This document shows, piece after piece, positions 1-9,955 of a stretch of DNA of 64,000 bases. The stretch covers positions 548,495,531-548,559,530 of the forward strand of contig NC_135497.1 in NCBI RefSeq assembly GCF_052857255.1, in the 5' to 3' direction. Numbering within the stretch: position 1 is the first letter of the stretch; each line of letters starts with the position of its first letter. The position numbers and the translations under genes are program-made. The DNA is from Amblyomma americanum. Taxonomy: Eukaryota; Arthropoda; Arachnida; Ixodida; Ixodidae. The notes below the pieces were generated by a model, which did no database searches, was not told the origin of the DNA, and worked only from the letters and a program-made list of their open reading frames with translations.

Positions 1-110
1 GCGAACCAAGCGTCAACTAACTCTTTGGTGGAGCCACTGGTGGAGCACTGTGTCTAACTGCGCGAAATCGCAGTCGGACGCGGACGAGGTCGATGAGCGA
101 ATCCCCCGCC
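1..110 (+). pseudogene. LINE 3' end remnant, cut by window edge
   Basis: This is the tail of the LINE remnant seen complete at 28502-28790 and 56158-56515. The codons after the zinc-knuckle region include the residues NSLVEPLVEHC followed by a GC-rich 3' stretch. The coding part is outside the window. Alone it could not be identified; the assignment comes from its copies. Confidence 0.6.
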
Positions 111-656
111 CCCCGACTTCCTTTGTATCTTTTTGTTTTTCTTCCCCTTGCGCGCTTTTTTTCTCTCCTGCGCTTTCATCTTCTCGGGGTTTTTAGGTTT
201 TTCTTTGTCCGGGTGCCCAACCACGGCCGGTCTCGAGGGCGGCGCGTGCTCTCTCCCATACGGCCTTCACATCCGCCGCGGAAGCAATGTGAGTTTTTCG
301 CAGGGAGTTATGCCGCCCGCCGCCGCTAGAGGCGCGACAACCCCACCGCTCGCAGGGTGCCGTGAGTGGCGTATTAAAAACCGAGCTGAACCCGCGAGGC
401 TCCGCCATCTTTCCCCATGGATGCTGAAGAATACCTAGGTTCGGCTCGGTCGGGAACATCCCTAGCCGTCCCTGTTTTTTTTGTGCCTGTTGTGTTTTGC
501 ATAACAATAAGCTTCCACAAACGTACCTAATTATAAAATTTAAACCTTATTTCCACCTTATTTCAACATTTAGTTATTTCTTTAGATTATGGCTCAATTA
601 CATTTACCGTCGGCGCGGTGGTAAATGCGTTTACCACGTGACCATGCTCAATTGCC
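111..656 (+). other. GC-rich leader-like stretch before zinc-finger frame
   Basis: No convincing gene is present. The stretch begins C/T-rich, turns GC-rich (230-360) and then AT-rich (490-600). Short open frames exist on both strands, but they overlap one another in several frames and look like chance openings in GC-rich DNA. Position between a LINE 3' end and a zinc-finger frame suggests the 5' untranslated leader of a second LINE (inference). Confidence 0.35.
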
Positions 657-1064
657 TTGTCAAGGCCTTGGCTCATCGCCATTGATCCTAGCTGGTCAGG
701 GAACGATCTCTGTGAGCAGATTTTCTCGTACCCGGCTGCTGTTTCCATCGCCAAGATGGAAAACCAAAGTTCAATCAGCGCGGAATGCCTTGCTGCGGGC
801 TCCGCTGAACAAGCTAAGTATCTGTGTCCGGTGTGCGATGCTGCGTTCACATTTGAAAGTGTACGGAGGCGGCACGTGCGAAAACAGCACCCTGATGTCG
901 CCGACTCGTTGGTACCCATTTGTAGTGCTTTGTTTGAATATGATGTTTGCTGTAAGGTTTCGTTTCCCCACCGTGGTGGTCTCTTGCAGCACCACGAACA
1001 GGTCCACGGGTTTGTGCCGAGGCGCATCAGGCTTGAGTTCTCTTCCTTAACAGGTGAAGTATAA
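657..1064 (+). pseudogene. C2H2 zinc-finger protein fragment, possibly LINE N-terminus
   Basis: The open frame is 135 codons; the methionine at 756 (residue 34, MENQSSIS) is a better start because everything before it is featureless. Finger 1 is complete: CPVC, 12 residues, then H and H in RRRHVRKQH. Finger 2 keeps its second Cys and both His (CCKVSFPHRG, LLQHHEQVH), but its first Cys is Tyr here and in unit 3 (TAT), whereas unit 2 has Cys (TGT). Paired N-terminal C2H2 fingers occur in nucleic-acid-binding regions of R2-type LINEs and in host zinc-finger proteins. The frame stops at ACAG-GTGAAGT, a fair 5' splice-site match, so this could also be an exon. A TIR element begins 50 bases on. Confidence 0.5.
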
Positions 1065-1113
1065 ACGAGATCTCCATATTGTGCAGGCACCGTTTTCTGT
1101 CATGGGGTTGCAG

Positions 1114-2333
1114 TATAGGAGGTATTCACTGAGGCCGCACTACCAGACGGCGCGTGCGTCGCCGCGGCAAACGCGCCATGCTTGTGGTCGTTTCACGCCA
1201 GCTCGCGCAGTGTCACGGTACGCCGTGAGGTATCCGGCCTGAATTGTTAGTGATCCGTAACATCTTTGCACGTTGTTAAATGCGTCAACGTCCACTTTTC
1301 TTTGCGGAACGCTTATTGTGCATAAAGTTTGCAGCAGAATTCTGTACCGTGATTTTACCGAGCTGCCTGCCGCGACTCGACAGCAAAAGTGGCCGGCTGC
1401 ATTGCACGCAAGAACGTACACGACTTGCAGCTTTTAATAACAGTTCATAACAGTCAGCTACTCGTTCAGGACACATCGTGGATAACACAGCACATGATTA
1501 ATCACCCATATACCAAAACAGATGCTGCAGAAACTCACATTGCCAGCGGCCGTAGTCCACGAACTACCGAAGCCTCATTGTTTCAGCAGAAAGGCAATTG
1601 CGTCATAACTGCTTTATTTACGCGGAGAAAATACTGTCGTGCACTCGCAGCACGAATGGCAGACATAGCGAGAATGTTTTGCAGGTTTGATTGTAGAAAC
1701 GTAGTGTTGCTTCCAGTGCACAAGACCTAGAATCTATAGGACTTTTCGCAGCAGCGCGATGTGCAGCAATTCCGCTACATTCAGTAGTAACATGTCACTT
1801 TCAGCAGACAGAGATGACAAGTTAGGCTAGCTAAACGAACAAACACGTTTAACTACTCACCTCTCCAAAAACGGCACTTCGGTCGTCGGCACCCTCAGCC
1901 TCGCCCACTTGTCAAGCAATTCCACCGTCTCATAGATTTGCATGCTTTAATTCCTTGGCATGTCGGTAAACTTACGCCGTGCACGAGGCGGGCCTCATTA
2001 TCGGTGCATTTAACGCACGACAGCAGTCCTGTAGTACGTCAAACACCACGCCGGCGCCTGCAAATTCCTACGGGCCGACGTTTTCATGAAGTGTAACCTT
2101 TTCAGTGTGCCCGCTCTTTTCTGCTTAGCACAGTTCACGGCGTATCCACCAAGTCACCCAGTGTTACGGGGCGGACAGATATGATCTGCGGCGAGACGCT
2201 AAATACACTCACATTTCACACATCACAAGCGAGGTAAATGCTGCGGCTGCTGCGCGTGCGACCACCAACATGGCAAATGCCGCGCCGGACGCTAGTGCCA
2301 CTTGCGGATGACGTCATGTGAATACCTCCTATA
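1114..2333. mobile_element. Non-autonomous TIR DNA transposon, about 1.22 kb
   Basis: The first 16 bases (1114-1129, TATAGGAGGTATTCAC) are a perfect reverse complement of the last 16 (2318-2333). Allowing gaps, similarity continues inward about 100 bases: the GCACTA/CGGCGCG and GTGGTCG blocks at 1136-1220 recur inverted at 2240-2305. The outermost TA on each side may be a TA target duplication. The interior has no transposase or other convincing frame, so the element must have been moved by enzymes supplied elsewhere. The superfamily is not determined; Tc1/mariner-like TA targeting is one possibility. Confidence 0.75.
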
Positions 2334-2960
2334 GGGAAGCCACACAAGTTGAAATAACGCATCGCGGAAACTTTCTCTGCATTTGGATGTTTTGTGATGC
2401 TATGCGCTAGTACAAATGGGCAGAACTATTGTTCTGCCTGGGTGGAGCTAGGCATTTTGAAAAGAATTAGCTGCTCTTGGAGTTATGTCCAGGAAGAACA
2501 ACTGCCACTTGAGCTCTGTAACCTAATATAAACTAATTAAAACAAAACCTAACTGCTTTGCATGCAAAGTGTTTCAAAACAAACTACTCACCAATATACT
2601 GTTGTACTGAAGAGGACAAAATTTTCCAGGACGCGCGACTGATGATTTCGGCTTAAAGGTGTGAAGTGTGCCTTATTTCACTAACAAACGTTATACATCC
2701 CAAGGCCTAGTTTCATCTCCACAAGCGTGATCTCCAACCACTGGCTGATAACAAAGCTATAAGCTTTTGATAACAATCGCGTGTCCTGGGCAATTTTGAC
2801 CAAGACAGTACGTGATGTGATATTATATGTACAGCCTACTGCGATTTGAAGGTGATTTGTTTAGGCTTTATGAGCTTGGATTCACCGACCTAACACGATA
2901 TTTTTATTAGAAAGAAAGTTGCAACCACGATATGAACGTAGCTAGCCAAAGGTTTTAATG
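2334..2960. other. No recognisable feature
   Basis: AT-rich, non-repetitive on inspection, without an open frame worth reporting on either strand. The bases at 2334 continue the sequence interrupted by the TIR element at 1113. Confidence 0.6.
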
Positions 2961-3145
2961 CAACAGTGTTAAGGCTCCCGTTCAGCAGAAAATCTCGCGT
3001 CTGTGGCGGGCAAATTATTGATTGTGAGAAGTTTCTCAGAAGGGCAACCCCCACCGGTGCACAAGGCCCGCCACCTCACCTGTGACAGCACCTGCCATCG
3101 CAGGTCAGTGGCACATCGCTTAACTGCTGCACCACTGTGCCTGGT
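2961..3145 (-). repeat. tRNA-derived SINE, minus strand
   Basis: Read on the minus strand from about 3141, the sequence starts with an A-box-like TGGTGCAGCAGTTAAGCG, followed by a short hairpin (CCTGCGATGGCAGG) and a GTGCACC block. The body ends with CTGCTGAACGGGAGCC near 2970. This layout is that of a tRNA-headed SINE transcribed by RNA polymerase III. I recall near-identical dispersed copies in tick genomes but cannot check it here. No target duplication was identified. Confidence 0.55.
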
Positions 3146-3639
3146 GTGGTAGGAAGTCCACGGATGAATGTGAAGTCAAGAATGATGAATTCCGCACATA
3201 TGGTACACATTACAGCTATTGCGTCACACCCTTAAGGCGGAGCCTAAGTGTGCACTGCGATTTTTCTATATCATGTAATCATTTTTGTTGTGCACCAAGT
3301 GCCCATCATGACGGGAAAAATTTATTGGTTCGTGTTAGGTGGAACAGGTGCGATAACCTTCAAATTTCACTAGTTTCTACAGGTGTTATTGCGATTAAAA
3401 CATGATGGAAAAATTTGATGCCAGGGTTAGCTCCAGAAAGGAATGCAGGGTCTGTTAAGGATGGAACTGCAATGCTGAAGTGCTGTGTTTTAACAGAACT
3501 GTAGCAGTAGTCATGTCATTCCGTGTTCCGTAACTTCAGGCACCTGATTTCATTTTTTGATGCCAGTGCATGCAAGCCTTCTGTCTGCAATGAGCCAGAA
3601 TCGAAACATTACCGTAATGAAATAGACTGCTTATAAGTT
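3146..3639. other. No recognisable feature
   Basis: Moderately AT-rich DNA. Units 2 and 3 have an 84-codon frame here (31926-32180 and 59638-59892), but unit 1 lacks its start codon and the product has no recognisable features. I treat it as non-coding. Confidence 0.55.
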
Positions 3640-3798
3640 TAGTTTAGTTTATGGGGTTTAACGTCTCAAAACGACTCAGGCTATCAGATACGCCGTAGTG
3701 AAAGGATCTGGAAATTTCGACCACCAGAGATTCTTTCATGTGCACTGACATTACACAGCACACGAGCCTCTAGAATTTCGCCTCTATCGAATTAATGT
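3640..3798 (+). repeat. Dispersed tick repeat (GGGGTTTAACGTCTC family)
   Basis: The motifs GGGGTTTAACGTCTCAAA, GACTCAGGCTATCAGA, GAAATTTCGACCACC, TGTGCACTGACATTACACAG and CTAGAATTTCGCCTC occur in the order known from a very abundant ixodid tick repeat (recalled knowledge). It is probably the tail of a retroelement. The flanking AGTTT is repeated three times here and in unit 2 but one repeat fewer in unit 3. Confidence 0.6.
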
Positions 3799-4116
3799 TG
3801 ATTCGTGGCACAAGAGCCTTTTGAAGAACTTCACCCTTTTTGTGTAGCAGTTCGGGCCAGATTACGCGCACTTTCTGTTTTACGCTGAGGCATGTTATAA
3901 GGTTTGCATACACATGGCTTATATCGTTAAACAGCTGCGAAATGAGCCGAGATAGGCATAGGACCACATTCAGGTGGCTGGAAATAAATATGGCAACAAG
4001 AAAAACCTGTCTACATTATTTGGAATACGTGTCAGCTGAGAATAAGCCTTCCAGAATAAGGAATGCATGCATATGAAAAAAAATGAAGCATCATTCAGTG
4101 CCAGGAGGAAACATTA
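3799..4116 (+). other. Upstream flank of MULE, probable intron sequence
   Basis: There is no convincing frame. A T-rich tract followed by TTTTTTGCAG at 4195-4204, just inside the next open frame, makes a good 3' splice site, so this stretch and the first codons of that frame are probably intron. No MULE terminal inverted repeat was found here. Confidence 0.4.
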
Positions 4117-5625
4117 ATGCAATCAATTTGCAGTAATTTACTTGCTGTTCTGGGGATTGCTTGCTGTAGCTTAACTCATATTGATGCCTGTTCCTTTTTT
4201 GCAGATTTTGAAAGCTGGAAGGATCATGAGGAAAAGACTGAGCTTGTCCACTTTGTTCTGTCAGGGGGTACGAAACATCTGGCATCTGGAAGGACAAAGA
4301 AGTATCTGGCTTGTCATCGCTCAGGGTTATATGTGAAGACAGCACGAGGTAAGCGCCAATCAAAGGTTCATGGTAGTGTGAAATGTGAGAGGAACCGCTT
4401 GGCGACAATGGATGTCATTGAAAAAAATGGAAATATGGTAGTGGACTATCAAGCTGAACACTACGGCCATGAGAAAGAGCTACGGTGCCAGCCCTTGTCG
4501 ATTTCTGACCAAAAAGACATTGCATGCAAGCTGAAGCTGAAGGTCCCTCGTAGGGTTATTCTTTCAGATGCTCGTTCGCCTGCCAGAGCTCCACTGGACC
4601 GGCTTCACCTTTTGACCTCATCAGAGGTTCAAAACATAAAGATGTTTAATATTGGCAGTGAAGTGGAGAAAGATCGTGATGACTATGTCAGTACACAGAA
4701 GTGGATCGTCGAGCTACAGGATCATGGTGCTTTGTTGTATGCAGAGGGAGAAAAGCTGACAGAAGAAGGCATTGGTGAGTTTGTGATGGCAATGATGAAC
4801 ACTACCCAGGGTGACATGCTGCTAAAGCATAGTCAAAGAGCAGTGTGTGTTGATTCAACTCATGGCACAAGTCGCTATAAGCACCAACTTAGAACTTTGA
4901 TGGTGATAAGAAATACTGGGTCAGGCATTCTGTGTGCCTTCCTCCTCTCTTGTAGTGTGTCTGAGGATGTCATGGAAAGATTTTTTGCTGCTATCAGGGA
5001 CAGGCTTGGCAAACGAGTTAGCTGTGGTGCATTCATGTCAGATGATGCACCAGCATATGCAAATGCATGGGCGCGGGTCATGGGGAACCCTGTGAAACGC
5101 ATGTAGTGTGTGTGGCACGTCAGATGGAACTGGAAGTGCAACATGACCAAGGTAACTGACAGCCAAAGCCGAGAAGTTGTTCAGGAGAAGTTGAATGCAT
5201 TGTGGACCAGCAGAAGCGAAGAGGACTTTCACAAGGAGCTGTCAGAGTTCCGTACTTTAAAGGAGTTTGTTGAGTGCGTTAAGTTTGTTGAGTACTTTCG
5301 GAGAGTATATGCTAAGCGCCCGGAACAGTGGGCTCTTTTCTACAGGCAGGACACCGGATTGACTACTAACAACCATCTTGAGTCAATGCGTAACGAGCTC
5401 AAGAAAAGTTATTTGGGAGGGTTTCAGAACTGGCGGTTCGACAGGCTGCTGGTGTCTTTGACGAAATTGTCCACTGACTGGGTAATGAAACAACTGATCT
5501 GTCATGTGAAGCGCAGGGCAGACCATCGCACAGCAGACTGTTTCAAGAAGCATGCTGCAGGAGTGGAAGTCTCCAAGTCTGGCGTGACCAGACTTTCTGA
5601 TGGAAAGTGGTCTGTGCAGTCGTGA
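4117..5625 (+). pseudogene. Mutator-like (MULE) transposase core, one internal stop
   Basis: Two open frames (329 and 171 codons) lie in the same reading frame and are separated by one TAG at 5104-5106. The first 29 codons probably belong to an intron, with the exon starting at 4205 (DFESWKDHEE). Residues 31-150 resemble the N-terminal DNA-binding region of tick MULE proteins (KKYLACHRSG, YGHEKEL). The catalytic DDE core follows: D246 in VCVDSTHGT, D309/D310 in MSDDAPAYANAW, the WHVRWNW block just after the stop, and Glu in TTNNHLESMRNE at residue 91 of the second frame. Such enzymes cut and join DNA at element ends in the nucleus. All three units carry the same stop. No terminal inverted repeats were found. 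Confidence 0.85.
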
Positions 5626-6395
5626 TCTGAAGAACGTCCTGACAACAATACATCCTGACAACACTGTTGTCAGGAAGGACACACAGTGCCAAGGGTGCAT
5701 GCTTAGCTGCCCTGAATGTAACACTTGTTGTTCCACTGCAGCTGTAGGTATTTTTATCTGTGCATGAAAATGTGCGAACATATCCATGCAGTTGTGCAGT
5801 GGGAGCTGCGGAGAAGGGATGCAACTGTTCGCGATCCGATCATTGAGGATCCATCTTCTGTTTTGGTATCTGCAGATGATCATTCATTCACACTGAATGA
5901 ACCTCCTGTTCACGAGTCAGTCAGTGAGGACACATCAGCAAATGATTCATTCCCAGTGGATGATCCTGCAGCACTATTTGAGAGCATTCAAGGTGACATG
6001 ATTCAGTCATAAGACTCAAATGTGCTTGCAGGTATTCACATTGAGCTTGCTGCTCTTACACGCAAATTCAGTAAAAAACATCAACTGACCCACAAGTGGG
6101 AGCATTGGTGCGTGAATACATTGGAAAACTTGCGCAGGTTGTCAGGGGGTGTGCCGACAAAGAGGAGGAACCACCTCAGCCTAGGCCAATTCCTGCCAAT
6201 AAGCGACAAGAAGAGCAGTCAAGGTATTGGCCCGAACGCAGCAATGCCACCGCTTCTACATATGCTGGAACATGTTCTCAAGGGGAGCATGTGAGACAAC
6301 AGCTTGAATGTCAACAGGGGCCACCTATCCGCATCGCGCATTATGATCCATGTATCCACATTCTGAGAGAGCACGACTACGTAAAGCTCTCCTGA
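5626..6395 (+). pseudogene. Frame-broken C-terminal part of the MULE transposase
   Basis: Fragments of the same protein continue in shifting frames. At 5688-5735 the +1-shifted frame reads CQGCMLSCPECNTC, and at 5761-5790 another frame reads MCEHIHAVV; together they make a SWIM-type zinc finger (CxC...CxH), which typically follows the MULE catalytic core. An acidic stretch (5800-6012) ends at a TAA at 6010-6012, and the frame reopens as LAGIHIELAALTRKFSKK to 6294. A further shift gives the basic C-terminal tail ending at 6395. At least two frameshifts and two stops make this part non-functional. Confidence 0.7.
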
Positions 6396-6867
6396 ATACA
6401 ACTACAATGAGCAACCGCAGCAGCTTCGCTAACTATTCAACCTTTCTATTATGTGCACACCCCTAAATTTTAGACTATTTGTTTTCGTGTAACAAGTATG
6501 CAAATGCATAGAAATCTAAAAGAAGGGTAAGGCAGCTATGGGGGATCACCAGTGACCTTCACGCTGTGGGCATGATAAGGAAAGCGTTATTGGAGGGAGG
6601 ACACTATAAAATGCACACTTGTGGAGTGTGGCATTTGTTTGGTAGCTCATCTTTTGGTGGCCAGCACTGCTATATGAAAGGAAAAAATACAGTAAACAAT
6701 GCTGTCATTTAAACTTAGGCTGGAAATATGTTTGACAGCTGTCAAGTCAAGCAGCAGTTGAAAATTAAATTTGCTTTGTGTAATTGGAGGTATGGAATAG
6801 TTTCATTAATATGAGCCTGCTGATATGCTGAGAAAACGGCAGATAATGAGACACAGTTAAGAGTTCA
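6396..6867. other. No recognisable feature
   Basis: AT-rich sequence downstream of the MULE with no open frame of interest. It may contain the 3' flank or end of the transposon, but no inverted partner of a 5' end was recognised. Confidence 0.5.
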
Positions 6868-7022
6868 GTCACGCTCTCACTCACATCCACTCAATCGCAC
6901 TCACACTCATGACCACTCGTCCTGACAGCCACTCGCTCACACACGCGACCACCCACTCACACTCACGTCATCACACTTGTGTCACATGCATGCGATACGA
7001 GTGCACTCGTGAGTGAGTGTGC
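6868..7022. repeat. CACTCA-rich low-complexity block
   Basis: The stretch is dominated by CACTCA, CACTCG and CACACTCA words. It closes with the inverted words GAGTGCACTCGTGAGTGAGTG (6999-7019), so the end can fold back. No coding function. Confidence 0.7.
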
Positions 7023-7466
7023 TGACCTGTGATGTTATGTAGGCAGTGGCACTATCTGGCCTGGGTGGTACACCAGTGAGAGGCGCTCCCAGTGCTGGCG
7101 CCACTTGTGCTCAAGTTGATTTTGTGTGCCACGAATGCTGCAGTGTGAATGGGCGACAACCATTTAGAATGTTTAGTTTGAAAAGTTTGTCCTGTCCCAG
7201 CAGTGTCTGTCTCTGCCTTGTGAAAAAGCATTAGTGGGCTCTGCAGTGTAAAAGTTGCTTATAGTGGTGGTCCTGCTTTCCAGTGGTGTGCTCAGTGTGT
7301 ACAGTTGTGGTCTGCAGCCAAGTGGCACTAACTCGCCTGGGTGGTACGTGAGAGAGAGGTGCCCCCAGTGCTGGCGCCACTTGTGCTCAAGTTGTTCTTG
7401 TGTGGCACGAATGCCATGATGTGATGCGAGAGGTGCTGCTAGTGCTTGTGCCACTTCCATGGTGTG

Positions 7467-7503
7467 AACCACCCGCAGACATTTCTCATGTCTGCGGGTG
7501 GTT
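7467..7503. repeat. Perfect palindrome, unit 1 only
   Basis: Two perfect 16-base arms (7467-7482 and 7488-7503) flank a 5-base loop. Units 2 and 3 have only the inner 8 bases of the left arm paired and carry 21 unrelated bases where unit 1 has CACC. The right arm is unchanged in all units, so the left arm was rewritten from it. Confidence 0.9.
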
Positions 7504-7984
7504 GTCCACATTATCCAGGCGAATATTGGATGACATCCGGTCTGTCGATAGTAAAACCAGCGAAGGAATCTCTTTCCGGTCAACCTCAGATGCTTCACCC
7601 CTTTGCATATTTGTAGTGCGAAAAAGCGTTCTGGCAGCTGACAGCACAAATGTCGACTGGCGTTTCTTTGCATAAGCTTTCAATGGCTTCCCGAGCTCGC
7701 AGAAATCAGTCCATATGTGCATTGTTTCAAGTGCGGAACAAAATTCGCTAGGCATTCGGTCTGTTGGTAGTAAAAGCAGCCAAAATCTCTTTGTGGTCAC
7801 CTTCAAATGCTTCGCCCTCCTTGCATTTGTGCAGTGCAAGGAAGCGATGTTGCAGCTGACTGTCTTAGTGAGTGCTTTGCTTTTCATGCTGCCTTCTCCG
7901 CACTTCGGCGGCTCGTATGTAAGCGCATCGTAGTAGTAATTGAATCAAAGCAGTTTAAAGTCGTGAATTGACACATGGGTTGCA

Positions 7985-8060
7985 AGGGACGCCGTATTGG
8001 AGGCCTTCGGATTAGTTTAGACCGCCCGGGGTTTATATAGCATGTGCCAACATCGTGCAC
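7985..8060 (+). repeat. Degenerate dispersed tick repeat fragment
   Basis: The run CGCCGTATTGGAGGCCTTCG, GATTAGTTTAGACCGCC, GGGGTTTATATAGCATGTGC is a decayed version of a family related to the repeat at 3640-3798 (CGCCGTAGTG..., GACCACC, GGGGTTC...). Assignment is by word order only. Confidence 0.4.
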
Positions 8061-8460
8061 ACTACACCGCAGTATGTGACTGCTGCTGCATCCTAGTTTT
8101 TCATGTTGCTTGCTGCCATGTTTGGCCCGTTTAAATGTTTGCGCACCTACGGATAGCCATTAAACATTATACGAACCAGAATGCGTCGAAATTGTAACTT
8201 TGGCAGCTGGGGAAACCTGTCGCATGGTGTTGTATTTGTAATTCTAGGAGGAGACATTTCTGCTGTCCGCGATTTTGAGAGCTATCAACTGGCAACATAT
8301 CAAAAAGGTCTTAATGTATTCATAGTCTAGGGAAGTGGCACAAACAGGCCAGGATGTGATGCGAGAGAGGTGTTGCTAATCCGTTTGCCACTTGCATGGT
8401 GTGAACAGGTGTAATATGATGTGACGACGCAGGCATTTCTCCTGTCTGCGGGTGGTGGTG

Positions 8461-9164
8461 GGTCCGTCACACCTAACACTAAAACAAACCGTGTTTTTCC
8501 TTTTTGCCTGAGTGGAAGTCAGACTGAGGAAATTTCTCACTACTTTTGGAAATGCCCTAAATGTATGCTTCGTTTCTTTTGCTTCATCTAAGTGCAGAAC
8601 AGTTTTGGATAATTCTGTCGCCTGCGGTAACTGCGTAATAACCAGATGTGTAATGCCTGGCATCACATATTGTTTTTTCTTCATCTCCAAGCTTTTTTTC
8701 CCTCAGAGTTGTTCCTTTTTATAAGCACATTTTTCTTCCATTTGCATAATCAGGGGTACCCTGTAGGCAACCAAGGTACGGCTCTGGCACGAACGAATGC
8801 CTCAGTCAAACCAGTTCGTGTTTTTTAATTGTCTTGGTACCGATTAAAACTTTTTACAGCCTTGTGTTTTCTTTGCATGTTGGTTTCCGTCTTGTTTCAG
8901 AGGATTCCAAAACTTCTTCCTGCTGTTTTATTGTGTTTTACCTTTCTATTCTTTTCTCCTGTTGGCTATGGTAATTTTGTGGCTGTATACTTGGTCTTGC
9001 ATGGTGTTTTGTAGCCGCTATGTGATATTACTGTTTCATGTTTTTCCTTTTCTGTGGATATATTATACATTTATGCATACACTGTTTTATTTTAACCCAA
9101 GATGAGGTTTCATTGTGCAGTTATCTGTGCCGAATACATGATAGTCGCTTCTTTGCAGAGTGCT
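8461..9164 (+). other. T-rich stretch, probable LINE 3' untranslated region
   Basis: Strong T bias on this strand (long TTTT runs between 8660 and 9080) and no protein-like frame. A 61-codon hydrophobic frame at 8829-9014 reflects the T-richness. The stretch ends in a LINE-like terminus, so 3' untranslated retroelement sequence is the likeliest reading. Confidence 0.4.
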
Positions 9165-9236
9165 TACAACCTGACTGCCCTGCCAGGACCTCCCTGTCAG
9201 GAACCTGTTTTTGGTAGTATCAAATAAAGAAAGACA
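9165..9236 (+). repeat. LINE 3' terminus
   Basis: CTGCCAGGACCTCCCTGTCAGGAACC, split here as a short GC-rich hairpin pair (CCTGCCAGG and CCTGTCAGG), is followed by CAAATAAAGAAAGA. The same design (CCCGTCAGGGACCC then a CAAATAAATAAAA tail) occurs at 21510-21571, inside the gypsy element. It is typical of CR1-like LINE ends. Confidence 0.45.
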
Positions 9237-9741
9237 TGACCACGTATTTTTGATGTGTTATTTATTTGCACAAATCCAGGTTTGGATGTCCACAATAGGA
9301 CAGAGAAGACAGGAGCACAATTCTGTTTCTTTAGCAGCACAGTACCCAAATTTCCAGTTCAGCTGTGCTTTTCACTGATTTTGGCTGAGAAGTGTTAGTG
9401 TAAACTTAATGAAAACACAAGCCCAGGGAGAATGGCGAGCCGGTAATTCATGTAGACAGCAAACATGCCGTCCCGCAGGACCAACAGCATCAAGTATTCG
9501 GTCGCCTGTTTTCATAAAGTTGCTCCCGTTACAACTTTGTGGTGTTATTGTGAGAACAGAATCTTGCTTCGCAACCGCATGATAACTTCACAAGAATACT
9601 TCTGCACACTGCAACCCTGCATTACAGGTGTGAATGGAGCACATATGCACAGGTGTTTTTCTTCCAGATATACTATACCTTAGCTTTATCACAAGGTTAA
9701 GAACAATCGGCCTCTGACCCGCATAAATACAAAATAGAAAT
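9237..9741. other. No recognisable feature
   Basis: No protein-like frame. A 72-codon frame at 9465-9683 is the same in unit 2 but has no features that suggest coding. Confidence 0.5.
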
Positions 9742-9955
9742 AGCAATCCGCTCATGCGTTTCCCCCCTGCCCGGGCGTCGACACAGGCGGAGATGTTGGC
9801 CATATGGGACGCTTTGAGCGCCCTCTGTCCACGCCTTTCGTCCCTCGAAGCCACAGTGGCATTCTCACAGACTCCTCAGGCGCCATCCGTACTCTTAAGG
9901 CGTGTTCTGAACTCCGACTCTTTTGGCACAGGATGATCAGAACGTAATTAAAAAT
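9742..9955 (+). pseudogene. LINE RNase H domain remnant
   Basis: One frame reads ARASTQAEMLAIWDALSAL (from about 9771), matching the helix that carries the catalytic Glu of the RNase H domain in I/R1-type LINEs. Near 9865 the frame shifts, and the next one reads TDSSGAIRTLKACSEL, the strand with a catalytic Asp. No neighbouring reverse transcriptase is visible, so this is an isolated piece of an RNase H-bearing non-LTR element. Confidence 0.6.

Larger units (their letters stand above)
7040..8460 (+). repeat. Block of old, diverged internal tandem duplications
   Basis: Three pairs of related segments are visible. The GTGGCACT...TGGCGCCACTTGTGCTCAAGTTG segment at 7044-7130 recurs at 7318-7420. 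The segment 7409-7505 (GATGTGATGCGAGAGGTG...TCTGCGGGTGG) recurs at 8352-8455. The 105-bp segment 7538-7642 recurs at 7757-7860, about 80% alike with a 219-bp step. Minus-strand frames of up to 166 codons run through it and show matching peptide repeats (LLLPTDRMPS and LLSTDRMSS), but the DNA repeats explain this, so I do not call a gene. Confidence 0.65.

Noticed and set aside
93..438. Overlapping open frames in the leader before the zinc-finger frame, present in all units
   Set aside because: Both plus frames and a minus frame are open together in GC-rich DNA, the peptides are low in complexity (Phe/Leu- and Arg-rich), and no domain is visible.
6868..7022. CACTCA words considered as a CRISPR-like or telomeric array
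   Set aside because: Irregular spacing, no constant repeat or spacer, and wrong motif for arthropod telomeres.
7173..7887. Minus-strand frames of 133-166 codons with internal peptide repeats
   Set aside because: The repeats follow the DNA duplications, unit 1 and units 2/3 disagree in frame at the hairpin, and no domain is seen.
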